Source: Pseudofabraea citricarpa (lineage: Eukaryota; Ascomycota; Leotiomycetes; Helotiales; Dermateaceae). Taken from it: a stretch of 64,000 bases of DNA. Every line of letters starts with the position of its first letter. Position 1 is the stretch's first letter. Below are positions 44,732 through 56,619 of the stretch, one piece after another. The DNA is taken from positions 3,298,501-3,362,500 of the forward strand of contig JAPWGK010000001.1 in NCBI GenBank assembly GCA_029641185.1, in the 5' to 3' direction. The translations under genes and the position numbers were made by a program. The notes beneath the pieces were generated by a model. The model did no database searches. It was not told the origin of the DNA and saw only the letters and a program-made list of their open reading frames with translations.

Positions 44732-45571
44732 GCGAAGCGACACGGGGGCACAAAGACACGGAGGATGTAATACTTACAGGAATGGCTTCTGCTATTTCAC
44801 GAATCTTATGCATACAAAAAAGGCACGGCGCAACGGTTGTCCAGTCAGGGTTGGGATGGGGGATTCCCATGGTCTGGGTTGGTTTGTTTGTTCAGGCTAG
44901 CAAAGCAAGCAAGCAAGCGGTTTGGTTGGTTTGGCTCGGTCTGGTCTGGTCTGGTCCGGTTTATTTCAATGCATTCAAGAGGCGCGCGGGATTCGGGTCT
45001 GAATTTTTTGCGATTTTTTTGATGCCTTGATGATATGAGGGGAGAGAGGAGGGGAGCAAGCGAGCAAGTTGATCATTTGGATCATTCAGCGAGTCGTATA
45101 AGACGTTGCAGCGAGCGATTTTCTGCTTGCTTTGCTTGAATTACTTGAATTACAGAGAGCATTATAGCATATAGCGAGTCCTTATAACCGAGTTGAACTT
45201 CAAGATCAAAATCAAGCTTTTCAGCTTTTGTAAATACTCCTTCTCGTCTCCGGTGATACTGAAAGGAATGTGAAGTGTAACAAGAGATTCATTATTCACA
45301 TTGCAAAAACTCAAAACGAGATGACGTCTCATCAGTATACTACTATCTACACGCTGGCTCGTTCCTCTTCGCTTTCCGCTTAACTGCAAGACGTCTTGTA
45401 TGTACACATACAAGCCATCTCATGTTGCTAGTGCCCAACCATTGAAGGCTTGCATGTACCAAGTAGCGAGCTTGCTAATCCTCCAAGACACTTGTCTCGA
45501 GGATATTAAAGAGAAGAGATCAAATCTTCATAACATCCAAAGCAAACGAGCAAAACCATCCCCTTCCTAAC
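44732..45571. other. Convergent intergenic region cdh1 / smc1
   Basis: 3' flanks of two convergent cell-cycle genes; contains GGTCTGG and AGCAAGCAAGC short repeats. No gene recognised. Confidence 0.55.
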
Positions 45572-48500
45572 TCATACATATTTGCGCAACTACCAAAAAT
45601 GTTAGTATAAGTAGCCACCATTAGATTGGGAAAACGAGCAAGGATACTTACATCAAGCGTCAAGGTTTTGGAGCTATTAGCTTCCTGGTCTCTGAAGACA
45701 CCCACCAAGCTTTCACTTCCTTGGAAAAGACCAGTCTTCAGACTGATGACGATGAACTGCATACCCGGGCCGGCGTGCTCGCTAATGTAGTTCTTGATCT
45801 TCTCGACGTTGGCGTTATCCAAAGCGGCATCAACCTCATCGAGGACGAAGAAGGGCGAGGGTTGGTAGCTGTGGACGGCGAAGAGGAGAGCCAGTGCAGC
45901 CATGGTCTTCTCGCCTCCAGAGAGATGCTCCATGTCGCGGAAACGCTTCAATGGGGGCATGGCGTGGTATTTGATACCGGAAAGATAGGGGGCGTCACTG
46001 TCTTCGATGTCAAGATATGCTTGGCCACCAAGGGGGAACGTTGCAGAGCGTGTGAGGTCCTTATAAACAGACGATATCTGCTCGGAGATATGTGTGAAAG
46101 CTTTGTTGAATAGATCAAAGCGCTTTTCCTTGACTTCGTTGAATGCATCTCGAGTAGCCTTTGCAGCCTTTCGAGCATCTTCAAAGTCTTTCTCTGTAGA
46201 CTTCAAACGGGTTTCAACACCTTCAAGTCTGTCGATTGCGCGCATATTGGGATTGAGCTTCTCCAATTCCGAGGTGAGGCTGGCAATCTTTTCTTGTAGC
46301 TGCTCTTCAATGTCCTCTTCGTCAGGCTACATAAATGTTAGTAACTCCTCAAATGAGCTAGAGCATCAAACTTGCCTTTTTCAAATCATCCTCTAACTCA
46401 TCAAAGTCGACTTCGATTCCGTAGTCATTTATGACCTCATCGGGCTCATCACCCTCATCAACGTCCATGGCATCAGGATCTGCTTGAAGCACATTCTCAT
46501 CAACAGGTAAACTATCTAGTTTCTTTGAGCCATCTTCGAGTGGAATTGCGATTTGCTCCAGTTTACAGCGTCGGAGAAGCCCGTATCGCCCAGCACTGCT
46601 ACGTTGTGCTTCTGTCTCGAGGGCTGAAATGGCTTTGGTTCTGTTGTCAATCTCCTTACTCCGCTTCTGAAGTTCGTTTCGTGCGACCGTGACTTTGTCT
46701 GTTTTAGAGGCAAGCTTTTCCTTAAGTTTGTGGAGTTCGTCCTCCAATATTGTTTGAGCAGCCCTGTCTTCATCTATCGCATTTTCTAGTGCCTCCTTTT
46801 CAGCTTTGTAGGTCTCAATATCATTCTCCAGGCGTGTGATTTGATTTGTCAATTCCTCGAGGCGAGCTCTAGTCTGCTCGTGCCTCGACGTCTCCCAGTT
46901 CAACTGACTCTTCAAGGTCTGCTTCTGCTTTTCAAAGTCAGCCTTCTTTTGGGCAGCTTCCTGTTCAAGACTGCCTTGCTGTGCTTCATATGCTCGAATA
47001 TCAGAGTAGCCTAAGCGTTTGCAGAAGTCGCTGAAGACCTCATCCTCCACTCTGGCTACAGCACTGCTATACTCCGCAACTTTGGCTCTGGTTGCCTCAA
47101 GAGCAGCAAGTCTTTCTTCGTACCTAGGTCGCATTCCTCGCAATTGCGCTTGCTCGTGCTCCAGTTCTCTTTGCTTACTAGCAATATTCCTGTCAAAGGC
47201 AGCCAGTTCACTCCTCGCATAGGCAAGACGTTGGTCGAGGCCGGCCAGCTCATTCTGCAGGGTTTCTTCCGCAGCTCCTCTGCGACTGACTTTGGGCAGC
47301 GCCTCGATTTCAGCCTTGTACTTTTCGAACTGCTTTTGCAAGTTTTGGACATCGTGTTCTTCAAACTTGCGTTTGCTGCCCCTGCCTTCAGGACCGCGAC
47401 CTCCAGTCATCAGACCAGCCTTGTGGATGACGAACCCTTCAAGAGTAACGGCTTTCACTTGGATGTTGCGCTCATAGCAAATTTGCTTGGCTGTCGCAAG
47501 ATCATCGCAAACAATCGATGTTCCACATGCGTACGACATAGCACGTTCGAGAGAAGAGTCGAAGTCGATTGTGTCTATTGTCAGACGTGCTTTTGACAGT
47601 CCCTTCAAGCTAGAATTGACACTGTTGACCTTGATGTTATCCAGAGGAATGAAAGTCATAGGGCCCAAGCGTTGGTCCTTCAGGTATTGAACACATTCAG
47701 TGCCAGTCTTCTCAGTATCAACGATGACCGAATCGAAATCTCGGCCCAAAGCCGTGATGACTGCTTCGTCGAATTTCTTTTGCTTGGGTTTGCACAATTC
47801 GCCAACACGTCCTCGGACCCCAGGAAAGATTCTCTTCAGAGATGTAACGACTTCCTTGGTTCGGGCCTCCTTATCGTTCTGCCGTCGGCCATCATTTGCT
47901 TCTTCCAGCTTTTTCAGAATACCATGAATCTTTTCATCCAACTCGGTGAATTTCTGATTTGTTCGAACACGTTCAGACTGGATCTGGTTGAATTCTGTCT
48001 TCTTCGCCGCAATTTCTGCCGTGATTTGTTGAATCGAATCTTTAGTGGCTTCCTTACGCTCGTTAAGCCCATTCATCTCCTTTTGTAGAGTGGCAATAGC
48101 AGCCTCGCTTGACTCTACTCTTCCCTTCAAGCTATTAACCGTCACTTCATCGGTCTTTGTTTGTCGTATAAATTGATCTAGTTGTGACTGATTTTTGGAT
48201 GTGCTGGTCACGACCTGGGATCGAAGGGTGTTGTACTCCTTGTGATCGGCATCGCTTAACTCCTTTCCCTGTTGCTTTAACATTTCTTGTCGTTGTGCCT
48301 CGAACTGCTTCTCAGCCCTTTCAACTTTGTTCAGTTCTTTCCTCGCTGCCTCGATTTGGATACTTTGGTCGTCGCGCTCCTTGGTGACAACATCGACTCT
48401 CCTGCGAACCTTCTCTATCTGTGCATTGGTCTGGTCGACCTTCTCATCGATAGGGACTAGACTGTTCTCCTTCTCTTCTATCTCCTTCTCCTTCCGTTTG

Positions 48501-49553
48501 ATGTTTCGCTCTACCTTGCCGACATCTTTGCTAACTCTCGCTTGGTCGTTTCGAGCGTCACTAAGGCTTTTCTCGTATTTTTCTACACCACGGCGGTATT
48601 CCTTCAGATTCTCCTGGTGCTCTAGAATGCTAGCACTTGACTCTTCCATTACCCTCTGAAAGTGGTAGAGCTTCCAAAGTATGTGTGTGACAATAGCGCG
48701 GTCGCGTTCTTCGGCCTTGTTTTGGAAGTTCTCTGCTTCCTTCTTTTGTTCCTGGTATTGCTTGATCTCGGAATTGATCCCACGTCGTCGGTGTAAATTA
48801 TAGTTTTGATTCTCTGCTGCTTGCTCTGACTCTTGTTGCAGCCTCTCATAGTCAGCTTTCAAGTCAAGACTACCGGAAATTTGCTCAATAAGCCTTGTTA
48901 GATCTTTGGGTGATTGTGATGCAATTGCTTCAACGTCTCCTTGAAAGACCAAGAAGTTTCGCGCCTTGATGAGAATATTCTCCGCTTCCAGAGCATCGTT
49001 GTATTGAACTGCCGTAACAATGCGATCGTTGATACGGTATTCACTTGCTCCCTGATTAGTGATGGAGCGTTTCCACTTTTGTTCATCGGCAGCGTCGTCC
49101 TCATACACTGCCATCACCCATGCGCTTTTAGGATCAGTACGACCTGGGCGCTGCGACTGTGTCTCTTGATCTGACCCATCCCCATCCCCCCCTGCCGCAG
49201 GGGCAGCAGCAGAACCATCATCATTGATTTTAGATGTTTTCAACACACGGCCACGGTAGACTAGGTCGCGAAGGTGTGCGGATCGTAGATGAGAAGACTT
49301 GATACCTAACACGAAGGAAATTGCGTCCATCCTGTCCAAAAATCAGTCATGCGAACTACAAACGGTAATGAGCACGTACGAATTTGATTTGCCGGAGCCA
49401 TTGGGGCCAATAATTGAGGTGAAGTACGAATCTCCGAACAGGAGAGTGTGGTGACCTTTATATGACTTGAAATCTGCCCCAGCATCAGCTTGCGACCATC
49501 TTGAGAAGGAAAATAGACATACTGAACAACTCGAGACGGATCAATTTCCCCAT
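45572..49553 (-). CDS. smc1: Cohesin subunit SMC1
   Basis: Five exons: 49553-49523, 49473-49380, 49331-46376, 46326-45652, 45589-45572; 1257 residues, usual SMC1 length. Starts MGKLIRLELFNFKSYKGHH. Walker A is GPNGSGKSNSMDAISFVLG, assembled across an intron. Long coiled coils flank the hinge (PGVRGRVGELCKPKQKKFDE...FDSVIVDTEKTG). The C-terminal head has the ABC signature HLSGGEKTMAALALLFA and Walker B PFFVLDEVDAALDNANVEK. The last 18-nt exon ends LRKYV, the family's normal C-terminus. The fourth intron (46375-46327) uses a GC donor (GCAAGT...GTAG). The poly-Ala/Gly-Asp insert near TSKINDDGSAAAPAAGGDGDG-like sequence is lineage-typical. With SMC3 and Scc1 it forms the ring holding sister chromatids. 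Divergent from gpc1. Confidence 0.98.
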
Positions 49554-50502
49554 GATGCCGACGCGTTGCGATAACCTTGGTGGAGGCGCACACGCTCAAC
49601 GGATATGTTTAAGAGAATAGGAGACCGAGAAGAATTCCGTAAGATATGGATAAATACATGTGACAAGTAGTAGAGGCCAAAGAATCAAAGTAGCATGGCG
49701 TCGTGTGTATGAGTTTGTCGTAACGATGGGTCGTGGTTCTCTTCATCGCGCTTCCACCCCAAATTCCACCCGCGACGCGATTTAGCTTAAGCGATCTCTT
49801 TTGCTCAAACCTCAGGATTCCATGCATGGATATAGAGTCACGTGCCACGCGATGACCTCACTGGGCAGGAGCTGCTTCCTACTCCATGGTTTCTCGACTT
49901 TCTTGTATGTCTCGCATTTCCATACTTTTTTTTTTTCCTTGTGACAGAAAACCTGCAGACCACTTCGTACTTTTCATTTTGCTCCTAAGCACCTCACGGA
50001 CCATTCTTTGTTCCGTCTTTGGAAATCTACAAGATAGCTCTCCAAAATCTGTGAGCCAACCACAGCTCTGTTCTGAACCACGTCCTGGAAGCTCTCGAAA
50101 CCATTTATTGACGCGTCCAAACCACGAACAACCCACGCGCAACGTCCGTCCCACCACCACTGACTCGGCCATATATTTCGCCCAATAGGAAGATATCAAA
50201 GATTTACATATGGTTGATGTGGGGTTGTAGTTGACTAGGCTTCTTGATCACACGTTCATGTGAGCATCTGCATGATCAGCTCCGGCCGTTTTCAGCACTA
50301 ACGACGGGGAGTACGCCAAACTACTAAAGTGAGCATCTCTTTTCGAACGATCTTCGAGTCTCCTTCTCTTTCGTTGGCATTTCTTTATGGCTGACGTAGT
50401 ATTTATTCAAGAAATAACCTCCTTGCGTCGTCGCACCTTAATAATCAGTTAACCTTCACCGACTCACTGACACAACCACAACACCCACCCGCACACATCA
50501 AT
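49554..50502. promoter_or_regulatory. Divergent promoter smc1 / gpc1
   Basis: 949-bp head-to-head spacer. Contains GAGTCACGTGCC (CACGTG core) near 49835-49850 and a T-run at about 49926-49936. No ORF with coding signal. Confidence 0.5.
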
Positions 50503-52156
50503 ATGTCCGAACCTATACCTATTCCCAAGGCGAAATCCGAACCAGCTTTAGATGCTGGCCTTGCTCCAGAAATGAGTCGTTCTCTGGGTACCTCTTCGTC
50601 AGGCTCTTCGCCACCAGATGAGAAGAAAAGCCCAATTCTGAACGCGACCCCTGACAGCCCCAAGCTCTCTCGGAATCCTTCATTTTCAGGAAGCAGCTCA
50701 TATCAAGAGGACTGGGAAGCTTTCCCTCCACTGGATAGACTGACAGTTTTTGACTTGTTGGACAACTTCGCACTCCCTCAACAGTTGCAAAAGTTGCAGA
50801 ACAATATATCTGCTCAAACAGAAAAAGTTAGGAAACAAAGAGATGCTTTGAAGTCCAGGACCAGCTATACAAGAGCCAAAGTTGTTGAAGAATGGCGGAA
50901 AAGAGTTCCTACTGCAGATGAGCAGCTCGATCGGTACAGAAAGAGGATGCGAGTCAGTGTGGACAGGCTTGGAACGCGTTGGAATGACACCAAAGTTGTG
51001 ACAGCTCGCGAAAAAGTGGCATTTATATGTGGTGTTCTCAACGTTCTCATCAGTGGCTATCTCATTGGTGGCTATCCCGAATACTTCCACATCTGGTATA
51101 CAGTTCAACTGCTGTATTTCATGCCAGTACGGTTCTACACATATCACAAACGAGGATACCACTATTTTCTCGCGGATCTTTGCTATTTTGTCAACTTCAT
51201 GTGCATGTGCACTATCTGGTTGTTTCCTCAGTCGAAACGTCTGTTCATCAGCACTTTCTGCTTATGTATGGGAAACAATGCCATTGCCATAGCCATGTGG
51301 AGAAATTCTATGGTCTTCCACAGTTTTGATAAGGTCACCAGTTTGTTCATCCATATAATGCCTTGTGTTACGCTGCACTGCATTGTACATCTTATCCCGG
51401 ATGCGCTTCAAGAAGCACGATTTCCAGCTGTTCATGCCATTCGAACATCACCTCCAGGATCGAAGGAACACTATTCTTTATTTGCCATGGCACTTTGGTC
51501 CACAGTACCATATGCTGTCTGGCAGCTGTCGTACCACTTTCTTATCACTATACGCCGCAGAGAGAAGATTGCAGCAGGCCGCCCTACTTCGTTCACATGG
51601 CTAAGGAAGAGTTACTCGTAAGTGATTGAAGGCATAATTTTACATCATGCCAGCACACTAACTCGACAATAGGAAAGCTTGGATTGGCAAGTTGGTATTG
51701 TCCCTACCTGATTCGCTCCAGGAGCCAGCCTTTATGTTCATCCAGTATAGCTATGCTGTTGCCACTATGCTGCCATGTCCCTTGTGGTTTTGGTATCGAT
51801 ATGCTTCTGCATCTTTCCTCATGGCTGTATTCTGTTGGTCAGTTTACAACGGGGCTACTTACTACATCGATGTCTTTGGCAAGAGGTTTCAGAACGAAAT
51901 GGAAGCTCTCAAGAAAGAAGTGGCCAAATGGCAGAACAGTCCAGAAATGACATCCCCACTGCTGACTCCAAAAGCCGATGGTGGGTCGGATCTTGGCGCT
52001 GTGGTGGAGAGCGATGTAGAGGGAAGTGAGAATCACTTGAGAAGTCGGAGTGTCGATAAGATCCCTCTCTTAAGCGGCGAGGTTGGAAGTACTGGAATTG
52101 ATGGCGGCGCAAAGGATGTTGCAAAAGAAAGAAAGATTGGAGAACTGCCTCCCTAG
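50503..52156 (+). CDS. gpc1: Glycerophosphocholine acyltransferase GPC1 (DUF2838)
   Basis: Exon 1 50503-51617, intron GTAAGT...CAATAG (55 nt), exon 2 51673-52156; 532 residues. A Ser/Pro-rich N-terminus (to about residue 75) precedes a basic helical segment (RDALKSRTSYTRAKVVEEWR). A multi-pass membrane region follows: VAFICGVLNVLISGYLIGG, FHIWYTVQLLYFMPVRFYTY, YFLADLCYFVNFMCMCTIWL, FISTFCLCMGNNAIAIAMWR, SLFIHIMPCVTLHCIVHL, then FAMALWSTVPYAVWQLSYHF and FIQYSYAVATMLPCPLWF. The NSMVFHSFDK and IHIMPC blocks are conserved in the family. In yeast Gpc1 transfers an acyl group from acyl-CoA to glycerophosphocholine, allowing phosphatidylcholine remodelling in the ER. The soluble C-tail is Ser/Asp-rich. 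Confidence 0.93.
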
Positions 52157-52489
52157 TCTTGCGTCTCGAGGTTTGTTTGCATTTGTTTTTGGTAATCTAG
52201 GTCGAGCTGAATTCTGGCGCTTTGAAGATACCACTGGAGGCAACAAAGGAGTTTGCGTTCTTTTGCTGTTATAGGAATCATATTATACAGCCCAATTCTG
52301 CATGGGTTTACAGCTTTTTCATGGACCGTTCACTGCAGCTGCCTTGTCCTCCAATTATCCAATATGCCGAGTACATTTTGTTCGGGAGTTTTGGGTTGCA
52401 TTCTCATCTGCCGTTCGGTCCAAGCGAGCCTGAATGGGCAGCTTCCCGCTATCGTGTAATCCATACTAGCCCAGCGTACCAAGACACGT
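52157..52489. other. Convergent spacer
   Basis: 3' flanks of gpc1 and the DUF7704-like gene; no feature recognised. Confidence 0.55.
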
Positions 52490-53014
52490 TCAAGCAACCT
52501 TCTTTGTCCCGGTCTGCAATTCTTTCCTCATCTCTGCCTTCATTGCTCCTTCCCTTCCCTTCTCTGTGTTCAGGCCCACGCCGCTCAAAAACGCGATTCG
52601 CATCATAGCTCCAGCATAGACAAAGCCAACATTTCCCCACATCATCTCGTTCCACTCCCAGAATTTAAAGTAGACTTCCCATCCTAGGCCGCCAACGCTG
52701 TATAGATGCCCAAGGTCGGCTATAAGGAGACCAATCAGAACCGCCCTCCAGACTTGCTGAGATGATGTTGATCGAAGCACTAGAGCCTCGTTGATGCCAA
52801 AGAGTAGGTAGAGGTTGGCGAGCTGTGTAAGGACTATTGACGTGGAGAGCGGGATTTCGGAGGCTGTCAACGGGGACGATGCTGAGTGAGTCAGCTGCAG
52901 GTACACTGCGGGCTTGAAATTTGCATAGTAAGCTCCGACGAAGGTCGAGATGGGCTCAATGACAAGGAAGAAGAGAGAGTAGATTGCCGGGAGCTTGAAA
53001 TTGGGGCTCGACAT
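52490..53014 (-). CDS. Small four-helix membrane protein (DUF7704-like)
   Basis: Single exon, 174 residues from MSSPNFKLPAIYSLFF (ATG 53014; an in-frame ATG 21 bp upstream is less likely). Four hydrophobic helices are seen: PAIYSLFFLVIEPISTFVGA, TSIVLTQLANLYLLFGINEA, VWRAVLIGLLIADLGHLYSV and MWGNVGFVYAGAMMRIAFL. The conserved IEPISTFVGAYYA and the DLGHLYSVG motif resemble the fungal DUF7704 family, related in shape to EXPERA/emopamil-binding folds. The tail is charged (KAEMRKELQTGTKKVA) and cytosolic. No enzymatic activity is known for the family. Divergent from the F-box/WD40 gene. Confidence 0.82.
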   Translation of the reverse strand: MSSPNFKLPAIYSLFFLVIEPISTFVGAYYANFKPAVYLQLTHSASSPLTASEIPLSTSIVLTQLANLYLLFGINEALVLRSTSSQQVWRAVLIGLLIADLGHLYSVGGLGWEVYFKFWEWNEMMWGNVGFVYAGAMMRIAFLSGVGLNTEKGREGAMKAEMRKELQTGTKKVA

Positions 53015-53865
53015 TGTCAACGGGATGATGTGCAACGGTGAGGTTTGTACTGTATGTGTAGGTAGGTAGGTAGGTAGTCTTGGAGACGGCGGCCCAGCTG
53101 TAAAGTTTCAATAGCCTCGACTCGCTTGGACTCCGCTCGAGGCACAAACTGTCACAAATCGCCCACTAGAAGACTGAGTAGAAGTGTCTGTTGTTTATGC
53201 AAATTAGAGGGTTGAAGGCTGGAAAGCCCATCCAAGCCCTGATGCACAGCAGATCAATCAGGCACTCTCACGCCCTCCCCAGACGTATCAGATGACTCCA
53301 GCACTTCAAAGTTTGCATTCATCTCAAGCCGTCGATCGCAATTGATCAGAGGTTCCGAGCCTGAATGCCGTTGTCCCTGCAACGAATCACGGACCTTCCG
53401 ACTCCCCATCCTCCAGTACGCCATTCCCCCCAGTCGGTGAGCAGGAAATCTCAGCCTTGCATTGCCCCTTCAAATTCAATCTGCGCTAAGGGATTGTTTA
53501 CGCTCTCGAAACTGCGGCCTTTGTAGGGAATCTCCACCTCCATAATCCTCCCCACTCGAGTCGTGAATATCGCCGTCCGTCGTTCATTAATTTCCATCCT
53601 TTCCTGGCGGCGGCAAACACCCTTACAGCACCTTCGTTCCTTTCGTTCCTTACCCCCCCGAATCTCGAACGCTCTCCTCTCTATTGACGTCCGCTCCCTG
53701 CATGAATCTTCCGGGTTATCTGACGGTCTCGCGTCCTGCCTCCCGGTGACACAAGTACGATACTGTTCTCTACGAGAGCTGGCCTCATCTAGCCATTGCT
53801 ACGGGAACGATTAACCTGAATCTAAAACGAATAAACGTCGCAGTGCATAGAGAGTCGTAAAGGTC
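53015..53865. promoter_or_regulatory. Divergent spacer, DUF7704-like / F-box WD40
   Basis: Head-to-head spacer of 851 bp. Contains a GGTA repeat (53058-53078). The frame 53563-53814 (+) begins with GTG and looks like 5' UTR. No gene called. Confidence 0.45.
53058..53078. repeat. GTAG tetranucleotide microsatellite
   Basis: Five GTAG units just upstream of the DUF7704-like gene start. Confidence 0.88.
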
Positions 53866-55953
53866 ATGGCTCGGGTCTTCCCTGTCGAGGAGTGGGCACC
53901 TGCACAAGAGCAAGCGCAGGCGCAGTTACAGATGCAGAATAACCATTCACGCCCCTCAACAAGTGCAGTCATTCTCTCTGTCGTAGACAGACACGACGGC
54001 GGGATTCTGTGTTGGAAAAATCGCCAACAATCTCCGACATTAAACACTGAGCAAAGCATGTCGTCTTCTTCGATCACCACCAGCCTAGAGAAGGTCTCTC
54101 TCGGAAATGGCCACGAAGCGGTTGATACTGAGAAGAAGGATGGAAGCATACGCGGCTTGCTCAGACGCGCATCGGTTTCTTTGAGAGCAAAGAAACCCCG
54201 GCGACATTCTCACGCAGTAGAGGAAAGACCAGCTACATCGCACTTTAGATGGCCAAGTTTAAGACAAGCTGCGAGCTTCAACTTCAATCGACACTCAATA
54301 GTCCTCCCGTCAAATTTCGATGTCGAAGGCCCAGTGGATTCTTTTGAAGAGCTAGTTGCACCGATTCCAGGAAGTGGTAACGCTCCACCGATAATTCCTC
54401 GAGGAAGCGGTGGAGCTGCTGCACGAGCGACAGCTGCCGCCCAAAACGAGTATTTCGGTCGCCACCGCCAATTGTTGGCAGCTGAAGACCAGCACAATGA
54501 TCGCGAAAGCGGTATTGGCATCGCAGTCACAACAGGCGAACCTTTGCAGTATGTTGAGACGACAGACACTTCCATTAGCAGGCTTGACTTCGTTTCACTG
54601 CTGCCAGCAGAATTATCCATGCAGATTTTGTCCCATCTCGATAGTTCTGCACTTCTGAGTGCTTCAGGGGTTTCTCGAGCATGGGGAAATGTGTGTGCAT
54701 CACAGTCCATTTGGCGGGAATCATTCTTGAGGGAAAAGTCCAAGACCTTTGCCACTGGCAGCGCAGTTGTGCCAGGAAGTGGACTTGGAATACCATACAT
54801 AAAGCCTGAGAACGACTGGAAGAATATCTATCGAGCAAGACAGCAATTGGAGGATAACTGGAGGGAAGGAAATGCACAGCCAGTTTATCTGAATGGTCAC
54901 CTTGATAGCATTTATTGCGTCCAGTTTGACGAGTAAGTCGAATTCTTATTCATATGTGAAGATTCATCAGCTGACATGAACAGGGACAAAATAATCACTG
55001 GTTCTCGAGACAAGACCATCAGAGTATGGGATATGAGAAATTACACCTGTCGCTTGATAATTGGACCTCCAGATGTTGTTCGAGATCCAGGTATCATGCA
55101 TGATCAGAACGGAAAGCCAAGACATTATGCAACCCTACCCAGCGATCAAGCCCAAGAAGACGAACATGAATCAGTGCCACCAACTGTCTCGTATGACATC
55201 TTTCACAATGCATCTATTCTCTGCCTTCAATACGACGATGAGATTTTGGTCACAGGGTCATCAGATAGCACTTGTATTGTGTACAATATCAAGGAGGGGT
55301 ACAAGCCTATCATGCGACTTCAACACCACACAGCCGCGGTGCTGGATCTTGCATTCGATGATCGATATATCGTTACCTGCTCGAAAGACGTCAGTATTTG
55401 CGTCTGGGATAGGAAGACAGGAGCAATGTTAAAGCAACTTCGCGCTCACATTGGTCCTGTAAATGCGGTCCAGATGCGAGGGAACACGATTGTTAGCTGT
55501 AGTGGAGACTTCAAAGTTAAGCTGTGGAACATCGATACCGGCAAGAATATTCGCGAGTTTGCAGGTCACACAAAAGGATTGGCTTGCAGTCAGTTCTCGG
55601 ACGATTCAAAGTACATTGCGTCTGCCGGAAACGACAAAATCATTCGAATTTGGGATGCCAACACAGGGGAGTGTTTGAACAAGATAGGTGCCCACGAGAA
55701 TCTTGTCCGATCACTCCATATAGACTCTGTCAGTGGCAGACTGATCTCGGGAAGTTATGACCAAGATATCAAGGTTTTTGAAATGGCCACAGGAAGATTG
55801 CTACTTGATTTCCCCAAGTGGCATTCAAGCTGGGTACTTGCAGCTAAGTCGGATTATCGACGAATAATCAGTACTGGCCAAGATCCTAAAATTCTTATTA
55901 TGGATTTCGGTATGGATGTCAAAGGGGTTGAGCTACTGGAAAGTAAGCAATAA
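53866..55953 (+). CDS. F-box/WD40 protein, SCF ubiquitin-ligase substrate receptor
   Basis: Exon 1 53866-54932, intron GTAAGT...AACAG (51 nt), exon 2 54984-55953; 678 residues. The first 230 residues are disordered, with a basic segment SIRGLLRRASVSLRAKKPRR. The F-box lies at about 245-290: FVSLLPAELSMQILSHLDSS, then SGVSRAWGNVCASQSIWRES. WD40 blades begin at QPVYLNGHLDSIYCVQFDE and include ITGSRDKTIRVWDM, VTGSSDSTCIVYNIKEG, VTCSKDVSICVWDR, VSCSGDFKVKLWNIDTG, ASAGNDKIIRIWDANTG and SGSYDQDIKVFEMATG: seven in all. The architecture equals Cdc4/beta-TrCP-type receptors that bring phosphorylated proteins to SCF ligases. Which one cannot be fixed; it resembles the lin-23/FWD group by domain order only. 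Confidence 0.9.
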
Positions 55954-56619
55954 TATGAGCTATGAACTGGTTGAGGGAAGGAATTCTATCGCAGATGTTG
56001 CTGGTCATCTAAGATAAGGGGAGTCATGAGGACAATTGTTTGGCGTAACCACTGGATGAACGCAATCTTTAAGGTATCTCCTTATAAGCGTTGTTGTTGG
56101 AGTTTTTGCGGATGAAGTGTTGTGCTGGGTAAATCTTCATTAGCGAGCATTGTTTTCTTTTTCTTTTGTCACTTCACCTTCTCAATCATGGCTCTTAGAT
56201 TTATAGACCGGTCTCTTTTAATACAATTACTAGGCACCTTACCTAGGCAACTTTGCAAGTCAAATTCTCTTCGAGTCAATACTCTTAATTCTCTCACCAG
56301 TGTGGACTATCTCAAGTTGAATGATATCTCTCAGATGTATGAATACCTTGTTTCATATACGAGTGAAAGGGGAAATTTGTCGTTGAAGATCATGTTTCGA
56401 CCATTTGAATCTTCTACGAGCAAATCCAGGTGGTCTAATCATCATTACGAAAATCTCATCAGCTTTGCTCACGTGATGGCATCCCCAGACCAGAGCCGAA
56501 ATCGACCCTGAGCGCTAGCGCACCTCGCTTAACTTAGCCCACGACCTGGAATTTTGACAATTGAGTAAAATCTCCCAAAGTTTCCTCTCCAGATCTCCTC
56601 ATCGACAACCACCGCAACC
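55954..56619. other. Intergenic region, promoter of rps7
   Basis: Contains a 129-codon frame (56122-56511 +) that begins with GTG and shows no domain; not called. A TCACGTGATG site lies at 56468-56477, about 150 bp before the rps7 ATG. Confidence 0.5.

Noticed and set aside
53563..53814. 83-residue plus-strand frame upstream of the F-box gene
   Set aside because: Begins with GTG and has mitochondrial-presequence-like composition only by chance; most likely 5' UTR.
56122..56511. 129-residue plus-strand frame before rps7
   Set aside because: Starts with GTG; from its first ATG no domain is visible, and it overlaps the probable rps7 promoter.
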